A stretch of 64,000 nt of DNA from Melampsora larici-populina 98AG31 (lineage: Eukaryota; Basidiomycota; Pucciniomycetes; Pucciniales; Melampsoraceae), in NCBI RefSeq assembly GCF_000204055.1, contig NW_006768768.1, positions 2,255,088-2,319,087 on the forward strand. Direction: 5' to 3'. Both the position numbers and the translations under genes were made by a program. Positions 1 through 12,547 of this stretch are shown one piece after another. Each line of letters opens with the position of its first letter. Position 1 is the stretch's first letter. Under the pieces are notes generated by a model. It was not told the DNA's origin. It did not search any database and saw only the letters and a list, made by a program, of their open reading frames with translations.

Positions 1-1017
1 GGAAAGAATTGAGGAATTTGTAGAGGTCAAGATCATCTTCAAGTAGTAAACATTAACAATACATTTTCATCAGGCTTTGAGAAGAAGCTGTTGTAGGTAT
101 GAAAAGAGGTATGTAAGAAGAATTTACAATCATTTGAGGTTTTGGATGTGCAGAGATGTGTTTTATAAGAAACTAAGATAGCTTGAAGGCTTGTTATTCT
201 TGTTGTTTCAAGTCATCATCTTTAGATAGCTCAATCACTTTAAATACATTTGATGCACAGGAATTTCATCCAAAATAGATATCTTCTTATTTATAACTAT
301 CAACTTCCAACATGTGTTTTTATACCTTGTATCCTCTTTTTGCAAAATATCTATTGGAGAGAAACTTGCGAAGAGGATACGTAAATTTCTTAGGTTTCAT
401 AAATCACTCAGATCTAACCTTGAACTTGTACTTGTAGCTCCAGAACCAGAATTGGATCTCAAAGTTGGATTGAATTTTCAAAAAGCCCAGCTTGATGAAA
501 AGTTTCCAGTAAAAGTTTCATGGTTCAAAGGACTCAAGAGGTATGGCAAGAAGAGGACAGAGAACCCCACTCGAAATTGAAAATATATCAAGATTTCAAA
601 GAAAATAGATGATTGATTGAGGTTTTAGTAAAGACTTCGAAACGTACGGAAAGGGAAAGATTCGAATGATAGATTTATACAACAGTGAGGTACTCATCAT
701 AGAAGAAAGAGTTCAACTACTTGATTACCAACACTTTCAACAAAATCCAATAAAAACTCTATCAAAAAAAACGAACAAAGAGAACGTTATAAAAAGTAGT
801 CTAGGTTGACTTCGAGCGTCAATTTGATTGTATGCAAGTCAACTGAAATCGGATAGATAACACAAGTTCTTGTTGAAGATCAAGCATTCAAGGAAAACGA
901 GTCACTAGGAGCATTTGATATCTATTCTGCTCCTGAGCAGTCAAAAATAGTTCTACTGACGATTCGACGACTCGATTTTAGGTACCAACTAGACGATGGA
1001 ATCCTAGAGAGTGATAA
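1..1017. other. No gene recognised
   Basis: AT-rich DNA with no gene I can support. The longest open stretch is 314-580 (+), 88 codons beginning with GTG and ending in a Lys/Arg-rich tail. It could be a terminal exon of a gene entering from the left edge, but I see no homologue and no convincing splice context. Confidence 0.4.
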
Positions 1018-1938
1018 TCAATTACCACCCAAGATCGAGCCCATGGTGGAGAAACCACCGACAGGCTCTCTAACTTTTCGAGTAGGTACAAAGGCCGATC
1101 CATCAGGATTGACCACCCTTGGACGATCAGTGATAGAGTCTTGTTTGATCGAATTAGTAATGTTGAGTTCAGAAGAAGTGGTACTGGCAGGAGGAGGAAG
1201 ATCATCTGCTTTGTTACTATCGATGCGAGTTAGAATCGGAGCCTTTGGGATCGGAGTCGGTTGCCAAGCTTCTGATACATCGGTAGAGGAAGCACCAAAA
1301 AGAGACGCGATTTGTGCGCTGCCTCCTCCTACATATCCAAAATCGTTCAAATCAAGCTGGATCCTCGTAGCGATTGTGATGAACGCAAATCAACGGTGGA
1401 TGATACCTACCTGGCTGTTCTCGCACCTTGCGCGTCGGAATGAAAGCAGGTAAATCTGATTGTGGCTCTGTCCTAGTTTCCGTGGGTGGTTGTTGAGAAG
1501 AGGTGGTGCTGGGCGCTTCGTCTGGGAAGGTGCCGAAGCTTGCATGCTTCGGTAATTTCTTCAACTAAAGTTCAAATAACATAAACCAGAGATCCGTCAA
1601 TTCAAAAAGGATGTGCGCTAGGATGAAGAATGGAATCGCTTGCAAAAAGGTCACGAGGAAGATTTCGCGAGAACAAACCTGAGTCAAATTGGTGTCCACT
1701 TCCACCTCCAACTGTTTCAAGAACCTCACCAAAGATTCCTTAGTAAACACAATCGAGGTAGACCACGGTAAAAGACCTTTGAAATGAAGTAAAGCCAAAC
1801 TGGGTTAGCAAGACTTCATGCATTGACAATCAAAACCATCGAGCTTAAAAGTCCATTACCAATCTCAGCCTGCCAGTCTCTTTCATTGCTGGAGAAATCC
1901 GGGGAAGGGACAAAGGTTTTATGATTACTCGTCGACAT
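1018..1938 (-). CDS. SPIRAL1/HN1-motif protein (putative microtubule-associated)
   Basis: I join four exons: 1938-1860, 1776-1679, 1564-1411 and 1328-1018. All junctions are GT-AG, the introns are 83, 114 and 82 nt, and the product is 213 aa. The key feature is a motif present twice, P-T-R-K-V-R-E followed by P/V-GG-x-S and a terminal (L/I)-(F/L)-G. The first copy is split by intron 3 (about residues 103-125) and the second ends the protein. This layout resembles the repeated motif of plant SPIRAL1 and animal HN1/Jupiter proteins, small disordered proteins that bind microtubule plus ends. The rest is Ser/Thr/Pro-rich and probably disordered. The start is the first ATG in frame. The exon model is seen in the sequence; the microtubule role is inferred from motif resemblance only. 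It could instead be an unrelated disordered protein. Confidence 0.6.
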
Positions 1939-2255
1939 TTCTGTTTCAGCTGCACGCGTGGTTGAGTTTTGTTCAAGTTGTTTGGATTGAGGTTGAATGC
2001 TTTGTTTACTTTAAGAGTGCATGTGATCACAACAAGGAAAGAATGAATTAGTCGGATAGCTATAAGCATAAACTTGGTAGAAACATAGCTCGATATAAAT
2101 AGACACTCTATGTATATATGGGTTTGAAAGGGTTTTCGTGACGTCAACTTTGAACTGACACCGCGGGAAGGATCAAGTTCAACCCCCGATTGAGCGAGGC
2201 TGCAGTGTCCGAGTCCGCAACTTTGCTCAATTGCGGACCTTGTTCACATCTCGTG

Positions 2256-2923
2256 AGGGCTATGACCCGGCCCTGACTCCGTCCGGCCCAGCCTGTCTGC
2301 TGATTTCTTGGAGACTAGCAGTACATGCCCCGGGTGAGCGGAGCAGGTTTGAAGAGCCCCAGGAGCCCCGCCACGGACTCGGGCTCCCAGGGTGGTGGCC
2401 CGTTTTTTCAAAGTGCTTCAATTTCACAGATTGCACTAACCAACAATGTGTGTCTAGTGTAAGAAATGAGTAATTCTACAACTACCTCTATGTCTCCCCG
2501 TTGTACTGGACTACCAAGCCTTTAATGGATACTGTGTTCTAACTACACGCCCAAAAAGAATGTACAGCACAATGAAAAAGCATAAGAAGAAAGAGGGAAA
2601 AATAAAATAATAGAAAATAGCATATGTGATGTTTGATGTGTTTTGGGTTTTAATGTTCTAAGTATGTTTGTAAATAAGGGAACCTTCCTGTCACTTGAAT
2701 GTATTGTGCTAAGTATGGATAAACCTTTGGCGTGTCTAACAGCTTCACTGCTGAGTTCAAATCCAATTCAATCTTTTCTTCTGTCAGTTGATTCCTTTGC
2801 TCTCATACAGTCAATCCAACCCTGCAGCTGGGCCCGGTCTGCTTGGGATTGTGACTGGGTATTTTGAGGGCTGTGCAAACCCGCGGGGTCTGCCACGTTC
2901 CGTCAGGGCTGGGTCATAGCCCT
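2256..2923. repeat. GC-rich segment bounded by inverted repeats (possible MITE)
   Basis: The left end AGGGCTATGACCCGGCCCTG is matched in inverted orientation at 2902-2923 with one mismatch over about 21 bp. The ends are GC-rich, unlike the surrounding AT-rich DNA. I see no clear target-site duplication and no coding capacity, so this is probably a small non-autonomous DNA element or its remnant. Confidence 0.4.
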
Positions 2924-5638
2924 ACATGATCTTGTCCATATGCTATTCACAGGTTTTCCTTGAGATTTACTTTTCCTGGGTATATAAAAGAGCAAATGTC
3001 AATGTGTCTCAGCCAAGCTCCTTCCTTGCTGGTTGGTCAACATGATGCCTACTTAATAGGGGTAGAGTGAGCTTGCAGAGGCAAACAGAGCGTACAAGGC
3101 TCTTAACCTAATCAACCTAAGCCAGGATAATTAGATTAAGATTCAAGGTAGTATGTACAGAGTGCTCTACCTTGTACATGCACTAGGAGTGAATGGACAT
3201 ATCTGTCATCGCACCTTTGACCAATATTAATGATTAGTACAATTCACTGTCTATATCTCTAATCATTTGTCATAAACAGTCAGTGTCATTTGACATTGTT
3301 GGTGAGTGGCCTAAATGACAGTGACAGAGATGCTTCTTGGTGCATGGTGAAAGAACTGAGATGAAAGAAAGCAAGACCAGAATAATAACAAGGAAGATAT
3401 CTAATGACTTGCAAGGGACTTTATGCTGTATGTACTACGTAAATATAAACATTACTCATAAAACCCAAGTACATGTACATATATCTTAGAAACATATGTA
3501 ACATGTAATAAAATATGTACAAAACACTAATTACATATATACGTAATCAAGAACTAATATGTAACATATAAGATTACATACAAAAAACAATAGTGACATC
3601 TCATAACTCAGTATCAAGAGTTAAAAATGCTTATATAGCATTAATACACTTAATGATTACTGAACATAACATTAAGTGTAAGTAATTATAAAAATAATAA
3701 AATAATAATTATAAACCTAATATTGTAACACTTGTGTATATCACAATATTAGGTTTAGAGAGCTGAATATATAAACCAAAACTCAGTTCATCCTCAGAGA
3801 AGAAACCAAGTTTATACATACCAATTTCTAAAGAACTATCAAGAGTTCAATTAGAATAAATATCAAGAGTATTACAAATAGTAATACTAGTGATTCATTC
3901 TATTCACCTTGATCTTTCCTGACTAGATCCTAGTAAGTACACTTCACTCCTGGATCCTCTACTTTCCCCAAGTAGTAACAATCTCAGGTTGGTGACCTCC
4001 AAGTTAATAACCAATAGGTTGGTGACCTCCAAGTTAATAACCAATAGGTTGGTGACCTCTAAGCTAATAACCATCAGGTTGGTGACCTCTAAGTGATAAC
4101 CAAGATAGTGATCTTTATAATCACCCTTTATCCTGTTACTGAAGGGATACTGGAGAACTTTGGGATCCAGTTCTCAGTATAATATCAAATTGTAAATTAA
4201 AACCTCTTCTTAAAGAGTCAACTAACTGTAGTCTGCCAGGATTTGTCCCAGCAGACTCTTAGTTGTTTAATCAACATCCATCCCTATCATCTACCTCTCA
4301 TCTACCTCTCCTCCTCCATCCTTTCTTGTAATTAGTTATATCTTGAAATATAATAATAACTTATTATAATCCATCATCTACCTAGTCCTAGTACCACATT
4401 TAGTGAGAGTAGCCTCCTTCAAAAGAGTCACTACCCTCACAGTTAGGACTGGTATAGCAGAGGGTATCTTGAGGGAAACCTGTGAACTCAATGTGAACAA
4501 GTGGTGGAGAAAATTTGCAATTGAGAAAAGTTGTGGACTCAGACATCCCAGCTCATCTCAGCTGGGTTTTGAACTTGATCATTCCTGCAGTGTGATCCAC
4601 TGAAGTTGTTTGACCTCAAAGTACAGATCAAGGACCTGTGTTCTTGACACCTGGAATTTAAGAAAGTCTGTTCAACTTGTGCAGGAGAGGTTGTAGAAAA
4701 TCATTTGGTACTCAAAACACATAAATCTATTCTGTTCTGGTTGGAAGGGCAGAATCTGGGTATTTTTTTACCTCATTTCCAATTCAAGCTGGATTTTCTA
4801 TCTCTTTGAATAAATTCATACTTTGGTTTGCTAACTCCAGTGCATATGAGTGACTCATTTCAGTTCAAAAGGTGGACATTTTCAGAAATGAACCAGAGGG
4901 AGAGAGTTTTTACTCTTCCTCAGCTCATTCTTGATCAAACCTCTTTTCCTATTGGCCTTCATCTTAAATGTAGTTGGTGAGGTTTGGCTGCTGGTCAAAA
5001 GTTAATTGTGATAAGCACTAGACTGATTATGCATTCAACTTGATGTTTTCATAGCTACAACAATTTTTTCAATGGCCAATAAAGAAATTTGGCACTGCTC
5101 TAGAAGGGATGTTGGTGGATGCAAAAAGATCTTCCACATGATGAGACAAGAAGTTGAGTTGGACAAGAACAACAGAGGAGAAGTGAGTATATTATATATT
5201 GCTTTTCTGAAAGTTATCAAAAGATTTTCATTGTGAGCAAAGTTTTCCACTAGAAAGTTACAAATTCCATAAGCTTAACTAAGCCCCTCTTCCAGCATGG
5301 CCATCTTGGCTCTTGAGGAGGGGCTTAGGACTTATACCTCAACTTTGGCCTAAGACCAGCAAGATTTTCAAGCACTTTTATATAGACTTAAAGATTTGGT
5401 ACACTCCTTGTATATATATGTATAAGACATTAGAAAAATTCCTCAACAGACTACCAGTCCTATTCTTCTGGGAATAGTCTGAACTTTGTGAGTAAGTGGG
5501 GTAACACATAGGACCTGTTATACAGATTGGACCAACAAGATATGTACCACAAGTCTTTATCAACTCCAACGCCGCAAAAGATGAAGAGTTTCCAACATTT
5601 GGTGACAATTGCGATAATCTTCCAGCCACGTGAGGGCC
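2924..5638. other. AT-rich intergenic region, no gene recognised
   Basis: No supported gene. It holds a 30-bp tandem repeat (3986-4103, listed separately). A TGTTG... stretch starting near 3298 and a ...CAACA end near 4273 could be solo-LTR termini, but no matching target duplication is visible. Short open frames at 4403-4603 (+) and 5035-5250 (-) have no recognisable features. Confidence 0.4.
3986..4103. repeat. Four-copy 30-bp tandem repeat
   Basis: Four adjacent copies of a 30-bp unit start at 3986, 4016, 4046 and 4076, each beginning AGGTTGGTGACCTC. Copies 1 and 2 are identical; copies 3 and 4 diverge, mainly in the second half. Each unit contains the palindromic GGTGACC site. The array lies in non-coding AT-rich DNA. 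Confidence 0.9.
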
Positions 5639-6355
5639 CTAGCGTTTTGTACAATTCTCACAAGCTTACGAGTCAAAAGCAAAGCAGATGACATCAACAA
5701 CACATTTCCTCAACTTGTTCACAATCATCAAGACTTGACTTACATATGACTGGTCTATCACCAAGCTTGTGAAAACACTGATAAGTGTAACCGCCATGGT
5801 TTTCACAAGCTAAATAGATGTGTACCACAAAATGGACAGGTCCATGGAGATGATTTAACCAAAGGATTTGATCAACCCAATGAATATGAACAATAAGAAG
5901 ATGAAGAGACAAGTACTGACTGTAAAGACCTGGACGAAGGTAGTTGTACTTCTCGCATTTTTGGTTACTGAATCCGGAGCCATCCGGGTAAGGCACGCAA
6001 TTGGACATCCAAACCCACTTATGTCCTGTTGTCGTCAAATCCACAGAAGAATCACACGTGAACATCATATATGTAAGATAGAGAGTTAGGAGACGACTCC
6101 ACCAGCGTGGCCGCAAGTTTCATACGGGCAATCGTATCTTGAATACCCTTGAACATCCTGAATACAAGCTTTGTGAGAACCAGAAAACGTTGGATCAGAT
6201 ACAGACAATAGTCGAAATAAAAGAACAGACTCACATGCTGGGCTCCCCGGATCGAACCCACCGGGACAATCTAGGCCGCTGACTGAGCTTATCTTCATAA
6301 GAACAGACAGTGTGATGCACATCACCAATATCTTGAGGTGGGTTTTGAAAGACAT
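5639..6355 (-). CDS. Ten-cysteine secreted protein A (effector candidate)
   Basis: Five exons: 6355-6235, 6168-6103, 6025-5930, 5809-5744 and 5664-5639. All introns are GT-AG and phase 1 (66, 77, 120 and 79 nt). The product is 124 aa. Residues 1 to about 27 form a signal peptide (basic N-terminus, then a hydrophobic stretch ending S-S-V-S-G). The mature part has ten cysteines spaced C-11-C-11-C-4-C-12-C-13-C-9-C-9-C-11-C-2-C. The even number suggests five disulfides and secretion. The gene at 8038-8719 encodes a homologue with the same cysteine order and intron positions. I start at the ATG at 6355; the frame is open a little further upstream but has no ATG. Small secreted Cys-rich proteins are the usual effector class of biotrophic fungi, but that role is inferred here. 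I know no named family. Confidence 0.75.
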
Positions 6356-6648
6356 CCAGTTGTAGATGGGCACGGAAAGACCGGTAAGCTGGTGGGGTAC
6401 TTGCTTCTTGACTTGCCATTGGACCCGGTCTATATATTACGTCTTTCGTCCTGATATGTCCGAGACATTTGGCTGAAGGATCAGAAGATTCGGGAAGTGG
6501 AATCCATTCGTGATTTGATCGATGCCTGGAAGGCCTCAAATTTTATCCAACACCGAAATCACCGCAACAAATCAAGACCACACATCTCGTTTAGTTATGT
6601 CATCTCCTCAATTCGAGGGCGCGGCGAAAGCGCTCATGATTACCTTCT

Positions 6649-7230
6649 TTAGACTGGATTTATACTTCTAAGATTGATCCAATTGAAGTGAAAAGCTAGG
6701 AATGGTTCTATTTGGAAAAACTGAGCCAATAAACAGAAACAACAATTTGATTTCTCATCACACATAAGCAACAAAGCTAATACTATATCACTACTCATAT
6801 GGATTGAATTAAAGATGAGAAAGCAATCCCCGATAGCATCGATAGTCGCCTGGAATTCCGATGTGAGGTGTTCAAGAGAAGGCGTTGAGGGGGGATGATC
6901 GCAGTCTTGACTTAATTTGATCAGAGATTGAGAAACATCGAACCCCAAGCGGTCAGGATCTGATGAGGAAAAAGACATGGATAGATCCATAGAGCGTCCC
7001 GCCAAATGCCTGGAAGAATGGGTTCGTGATCGTTCATCGACAGAGCCAAGTTGGCCAGACCGATCAGTGATCAAATCAACTTGATCTTTGTCAACAGATC
7101 GAGGGAGTGACATGGGACGATGCAAAATAGGACTCTCACCTCAAGCCACGTTGTTGGTGTTTTGATTGGTCAGGGAGTTACCGTCAGTGAGGATCAAGGT
7201 GCTCAGACGGGTTTTGCCACTGATAGGCAT
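6649..7230 (-). pseudogene. Unrecognised open frame interrupted by one TGA
   Basis: From an ATG at 7230 the minus strand is open to about 6650 except for a single in-frame TGA at 7143-7141. The first about 140 codons after the stop are polar and look coding (many S, D, R); the last part is hydrophobic and may be intron. Either the gene is disabled or I have missed a splice. No family is recognised. It lies between the two divergent secreted-protein genes. Confidence 0.3.
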
Positions 7231-8037
7231 TGTGATGGCCGGCAGAGCAAGCGCGGTTCCTCATGTCAGTGAATTGAAGATGCGATTTGTAGGCGATGGA
7301 TAGCAAGGGCTTTGTTAGGCTAAGGTGAATCAGGGTGGATCGCGACGACGAAACTGAGGACAACCAATAGAACCCATGTGCGTTGATGGCGGACGTGCAG
7401 AATTGGGATCATCATTGGCTGATGGCATCTCTGAGGCCATCTCTGCTCTTAGTGAATTCTGATAGTGTCTCTGACTATTGTTTGTCACTCTTGAAAGCCA
7501 ATCAAACCATGTACATAGCCATCTTTTGCTGCTGCTGTGATGGTGGTAGGTTTCGCAAGATTTTATCAGGCAATTCATCTTCGGCATTATTGATAACGTT
7601 CTGTGAGGCATGTAGACTGGATGGTAGGGTTGTTGGTACTCTTGATTTATTTTCTTTCAAAGGAGATGAGAAACGGCAACCCTCCGAAGCGAAGCGGCCT
7701 TACGCATGGCAGAGTTGATACATACAACCGGCGGTGGCCGGGTCATTTTTCGCCCGAGACACTTTCGTACAATTCCAGCGATACTCCAATAATTGGAGTA
7801 TCAATTTCTGAGTTACCTTGTGGATGAAGAAAGCCGTCCCGGAAGAAGGGTTTTGCCATTGAATGGTCTGTTCACTGGAGTCAACGCCATCTCATGCTTC
7901 ACTTATCTGAGGACAGCCTTAGGTGCAGTCGAAGGTGTTTAAAGGCAGTCATTCACCTCTCATCAAGTACCTAACACCCAACTATTTTCTGCTTCACACC
8001 CCTATATTGACATTCACCTCCTCATATTATTATCAAG
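7231..8037. other. Intergenic, upstream of the secreted protein B gene
   Basis: No gene is supported here. It is presumably the 5' region of the plus-strand secreted-protein gene starting at 8038. I see no recognisable promoter motif. Confidence 0.4.
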
Positions 8038-8719
8038 ATGTTTCTTCAAAAGTCTCTACTTACGATCGTCGTCTTATTCTCTACCTTTGGTCTGGGCACT
8101 TTTGCAAAATCTTGTCGTTACTTTTTTAGTCAACAGAATGGTCAAGCCAGTAATTAACTCTTCTTTTTCCTCGCCGCCTTGATCCGACTTCACAAGTAAC
8201 TTGATTCTGAATGTTTTGACTTCTCAAGTGTGCGGTGATACCGAATCGCTTAAATCGCAAACCGGATGCACTTATAAAACTTGTCACAATCCTCACGGTA
8301 GGTACTCTAAAAGAAACCAACCCTTCTTTGCATGATCAAAAACTTACCAGTGAATATTGATCTTCTGAATGTAAATCTAGGTCTTCAATTTGTGAAGATG
8401 ACTGACTGCTATTGGGTTAAAGACAATTCGGGACCCAGCAAACAAGATTGTTCATATTACGAATGGGACTCTAATACCAAAGCCTACAGTGCGTCATTTC
8501 TTTCCGTTCTTCCTGTAGTATGCGATTTACCTCTGCCACTGCTGACCTCGAACTGCGGGTCAAATTTCCAGCTTGTACTAACCCGGGCTTTAATCAATAT
8601 AATTGCAAGCAGTACCCAGCTAGCCAGGAGTTCATAAGTGAGTCGAACTCAAAACGCTCTAGCAAGTCCTGTTGTTGACCAGTGAATGCGTTCTTCCTTC
8701 AGCCTGCACGAAGTGCTAA
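8038..8719 (+). CDS. Ten-cysteine secreted protein B (effector candidate)
   Basis: Five exons: 8038-8149, 8229-8297, 8381-8488, 8572-8637 and 8703-8719. The introns are GT-AG and all phase 1 (79, 83, 83 and 65 nt). The product is 123 aa. A signal peptide covers about residues 1-23 (LLTIVVLFSTFGLG core, cleavage near T-F-A). The mature protein has ten cysteines spaced C-12-C-11-C-4-C-13-C-13-C-13-C-9-C-11-C-2-C, matching the protein at 5639-6355 except in three gaps. Conserved landmarks include C-x-Y-x-T-C, M-(S/T)-(N/D)-C and the C-terminal C-x2-C. Exon 4 is 66 nt in both genes. The two genes are divergent, with about 1.7 kb between their starts. The secreted effector role is inferred from this architecture. 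The last exon encodes only five codons, so its acceptor rests partly on the paralogue comparison. Confidence 0.78.
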
Positions 8720-10503
8720 TAGTTTGTGGGACGCGTGCGATGATCTGCTTTGAAGCGGCATTCAGATCTTATCAAGGCTTGAACTTCTGGGATTCTGTCT
8801 GAAGAGTTCTCAAGGTTTGAAGCCAAATTCGATCCTCAGGAAATCTGCTTTACAAAACTTTGAAGACATGTCATTTGCACCCTCTGATCACCATGAATTG
8901 AGAGACATGAATAGCAAGCAGTGTGCTTGCTTACAACCTAGAGATATCAAGAGTTACTTTGAAATGATTCATGCTTCAACTTATTCCCCCCCTGTGCCGG
9001 TCGGGAGCTCAAACTTATATCACAAGAATGAAAGTCTTGGAATCTTCTTCAGAATCATGACCTGATTGAAATTTCTCTTTCAGTCCACAGAGTCTGTAGA
9101 GATACTTTTTGTTTGTTGTTCATCAAGCATTATCAAAATAAATGTTTCATCATGCAACATTTACAAAATTGTTGTGAGTCTCATTGAGCTGCATTGCTTG
9201 TTTTCAAAAGATCCAATTGAGATTCAAGACTCAAGACTATCAGCAAGATGTATCAGTTAATGACTTTACAGCTATGGTGTAAGTGCAAGTCAATCCTGGC
9301 AGGTTGAACTGCAAGTCATTTATAATCATAATGAAGGATGATTTCTTTGACAATACTGTGATTCAAAGGCAACAAGGGCAAAAGATGCCTGTCAAGTTAG
9401 AATCTGCTCAGTGGTTCATGCCTGCAGAATTGATGTTTGGAGCTGACTGCTGGGCTTTCCCTTTTCCTTTTTTTCTGAATGGCTGCACAGCAATGGCAAT
9501 GCAACATGTGCATGCAAGAAAGAGCTGTACCACATTGATTGGTCACATAACACAAGAAAGCACAACTTACCCGGGGATTCCCAGAGCCTGGACAAGTATC
9601 TCTGTATTCCATTATGGAGGAAAAGCCAAGTAATGGGAGTAGAGAGGGCATATGTGAAGCCAAGGTAACCTATGGCATTAGAGGGGTCTGGGGGGAGAGT
9701 GTGAGAATGTTCACTCTGCATTCACCCACTCTCCCACCATCTACCCTCTAGCCTTCTCCTAGAACTCTTCAAGGAGACTTTTTTCTCCTCTCTCTCTTTC
9801 TTCAACTTCTTATCAAGTCTTTTAAAACACACCCACTGTCCCTGGGTCAAAAAGCTGCTAACCATGTGGTATGTTCTTAACTCAACATGTGCATTATGGT
9901 AAGGAACTTGTGGGATACCTACCAGCTTACCCCCCTTTTGCCCCCCCCAAACCACAGTCAAAATCTATTGGATTTCTAGATCTTGAGTCTTTAGTGGTAT
10001 AATAGTTTGTGGGAAGAAGGATTCTCAGAATGTGATGAACATGCACAGATGATATGAGGATACATAATTTAGCCTTAGATATACTTAAAGTTATGGCACA
10101 CACTCCAACTAATGAATCACATAAGAGCAACTTGATGGTGACTAGCCTCCTTGGTAATGATACATTTGATTGGGATTAAATTCAAAAAGAAGGGTTGAAA
10201 GAGCAATAGTTTTCAATTTTTTTAATTGATGGTCTGGGTCACACTTCTTTGCTGGTCCTTTGGTTGGCTTTTCTCCTCTCTTGATTTCATCATACTCTTT
10301 TATCAAAGGTACTCATCTTATGGTTTTGCAGAAGGACAAACTCATGTAGCAAGCGAAATGAATGCCATCCACCAATATCCTCTCAATGAATCAAATGTGA
10401 CATTAACAAACAAATCATGTGAAAGCTTTCGATCGATGAACCATTCAACACACCATTCCGGTCAAGAAGAACAAAAACAAAGAACAAGAACTTAGCAAAC
10501 ATC
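8720..10503. other. Intergenic, no gene recognised
   Basis: No supported gene. Open frames at 9283-9663 occur on both strands and have no recognisable features. The segment 9720-9960 is pyrimidine-rich on the plus strand. A short open frame at 10226-10495 (+) directly precedes the F-box-like gene and could be 5' leader. Confidence 0.4.
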
Positions 10504-11903
10504 ATGAAATCAATCAAACCTTTACCAACAGATGTGATCAATCAAATCTTACAAGAGTTTATGAAACAATCAATCGAGAATGTTGAACCTAATCCAACAA
10601 GCTCAAAAGAATTATTAAAATTACGACTAATTTCAAAAGTTTGGTCTGAAGCAGTCTTAGTATTTCATTTTCAAAAGATATCCATAAATCATTCAGAACA
10701 CGCAAAAAGAATATTGAATAATTGGAATCATGACTTATTCGGACCTCCTTCATTTTCTCCTGTTAAAACACTTGTGATTGAACGAATTTGGTATTCAACA
10801 GAAGATGAGAAAGTGAAAGAATCAGAAGAAGAAGGAAAAGGAGAAAAAGCAGAGATAGAAGAGTTAAAAGAAGATGATGGAGATTCAGAATGGGAAGATG
10901 AAGAGTCAGAGAAAGGTAATGGTAAGTTTTTGACGGTTGGATGACATAAAGCATGCTGAAGTGCTCACTAGACCTTTCCTCGATGGCTACTTCAGATCAT
11001 AAACTCTTACCGCCACTTTCAATGAGTCAAGTAACACGATTAATCGATTTACTTGGCTCCAACTTGACCACTCTGACCCTCCGCTTTGTCAGTTGCATGG
11101 GAGTTTCTCTTGATTTACTCAAAGCTATCGGAACGATTAAAGATTTGAAATCATTAACTCTTTTATACTCGTATCACGATTTGAAAGGTGGAGCTTATGA
11201 TACGAATTCGATATCTGATTTACTTTCTGCGATACCTCAACTTGAAGTCTTAATCATTCATCCTAGTTCAATCTTTGAGGATTTAGTTTTAAAACCTCCA
11301 GCCTTATCGAACTTGCGTCATCTTTCATCTACCTATGGTGATGATCTAAAAGGTCTCTCTAGTATTACTCAATACTCAAAAAACACTTTAAAAAGTATTC
11401 AACTATTTCCGACTAGTGAAGATCCTGGAAGCCTAATTGAAGTATTGGAACCGGTTAAAGATACATTAGAAGGTCTTTTTACACTCTCATTTACCGATCA
11501 AATCAAGGAAGATATCACGAATCTTAAGTTTCCAAAATTAAGAGTTCTCGCTTCTCAACATTGTCCTGGACATTTTATGCGAGAGATCGATTGGTTAAAC
11601 GTACCAATGTTAAAGAATCTTAGAACGGTTGTTACCGACTTATTTGCAAGTGAAGAATCATGGTTAGATGCATTAAGATTTGCTGGTGGAAACGCTTTTA
11701 AAAGTTTACCGAATGTTAAATATATCTTTTTTGTTGGAAATCCACTTTTTAAACACAAAGGGATTAATCCTCATTTAGTTAGGTTCCTTGATGCAAATGG
11801 AGTCCAATCTCGTCTTGTAGAGGATTCCTCTTGGGATAAAACTATGGTGTGTGATGATTTCTTTTTACAAATGTCGATCTCACCCCAATTGGCTCAAAAG
11901 TAA
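10504..11903 (+). CDS. F-box-like / leucine-rich repeat-like protein
   Basis: Two exons, 10504-10921 and 10972-11903, joined across a 50-nt GTAAGT-TAG intron (phase 1). The product is 449 aa. The N-terminus (about residues 5-60) has the F-box-like pattern L-P-x-x-V-I-N-Q-I-L followed by L-x-x-L-R-L-I-S-K-V-W. Residues 100-140 are an acidic Glu/Asp-rich linker. The remainder has irregular leucine-rich segments (e.g. L-T-T-L-T-L-R, L-K-S-L-T-L-L, L-E-V-L-I-I) as in fungal F-box/LRR proteins, which act as substrate adaptors of SCF ubiquitin ligases. A frameshifted tandem copy follows at 12.5-14.0 kb, which supports an expanded family. The F-box assignment is by pattern only. Confidence 0.65.
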
Positions 11904-12547
11904 AGGGTTTGAAGATTCATACTGATACCTTGATTCCTTCATTTATCAGGAACTGGACTATAAACTCAATGGTCCAATGAACTCGTAGATCATCAAGTTC
12001 ACTTACTACAACTTTTCTAAAATCTATAAACCCGTCTCAATGTTCAATATATGAATTCTAGCAAGTCCGAAGAATACACAAAACCCATGCAAGAATTTAG
12101 TAAATTCCCTTCAGTTAAATCAGTTAATCAAAATTCAATGCAAAAGTTTGATTAGAATTCGTTGTTTGTTTTTGGTGAAAACTTTCAATTTCGTTCCTTC
12201 ATATAATGTCTTGTCACTTCTTCCTTGGTTTTAAAGAAACCCGAAGCAAAAAAAGTTGTACAGCCTTGATTGTATTTGTTTGATTTGAATAAAGCAATCC
12301 AGATTGTATTGTAATCGAAATGAAGCTGGGATCTGGTTCGTCAAGATTTCATTCTTAACACCATTTTTTTGTTACATTTCGTAACGAATTTCAGAGTAAT
12401 TAACTGAGAGGAAGGATATTGATAGTAGTTGATTTGAATGTTCTCAGCAGCTGCTCAACGCTTTCATTAACTTTTTATCGAAATGCTCAAAATTGTAGTT
12501 CTAAAGAAGTAATTCATCTCTCAAATAGCAACTCAATTCAAAGTCAT
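11904..12547. other. Intergenic between F-box-like gene and its decayed copy
   Basis: Presumably the 3' region of the preceding gene and the 5' region of the decayed copy. Nothing else is recognised. Confidence 0.4.

Noticed and set aside
1043..1453. 136-codon open frame on the plus strand
   Set aside because: It is antisense to exons 3-4 of the SPIRAL1-motif gene, which has spliced continuity and a repeated motif.
3298..4273. Possible solo LTR (TGTTG...CAACA)
   Set aside because: No matching flanking duplication, primer-binding site or partner LTR in the window.
9283..9721. Overlapping open frames on both strands
   Set aside because: No features in any frame; typical chance open frames.
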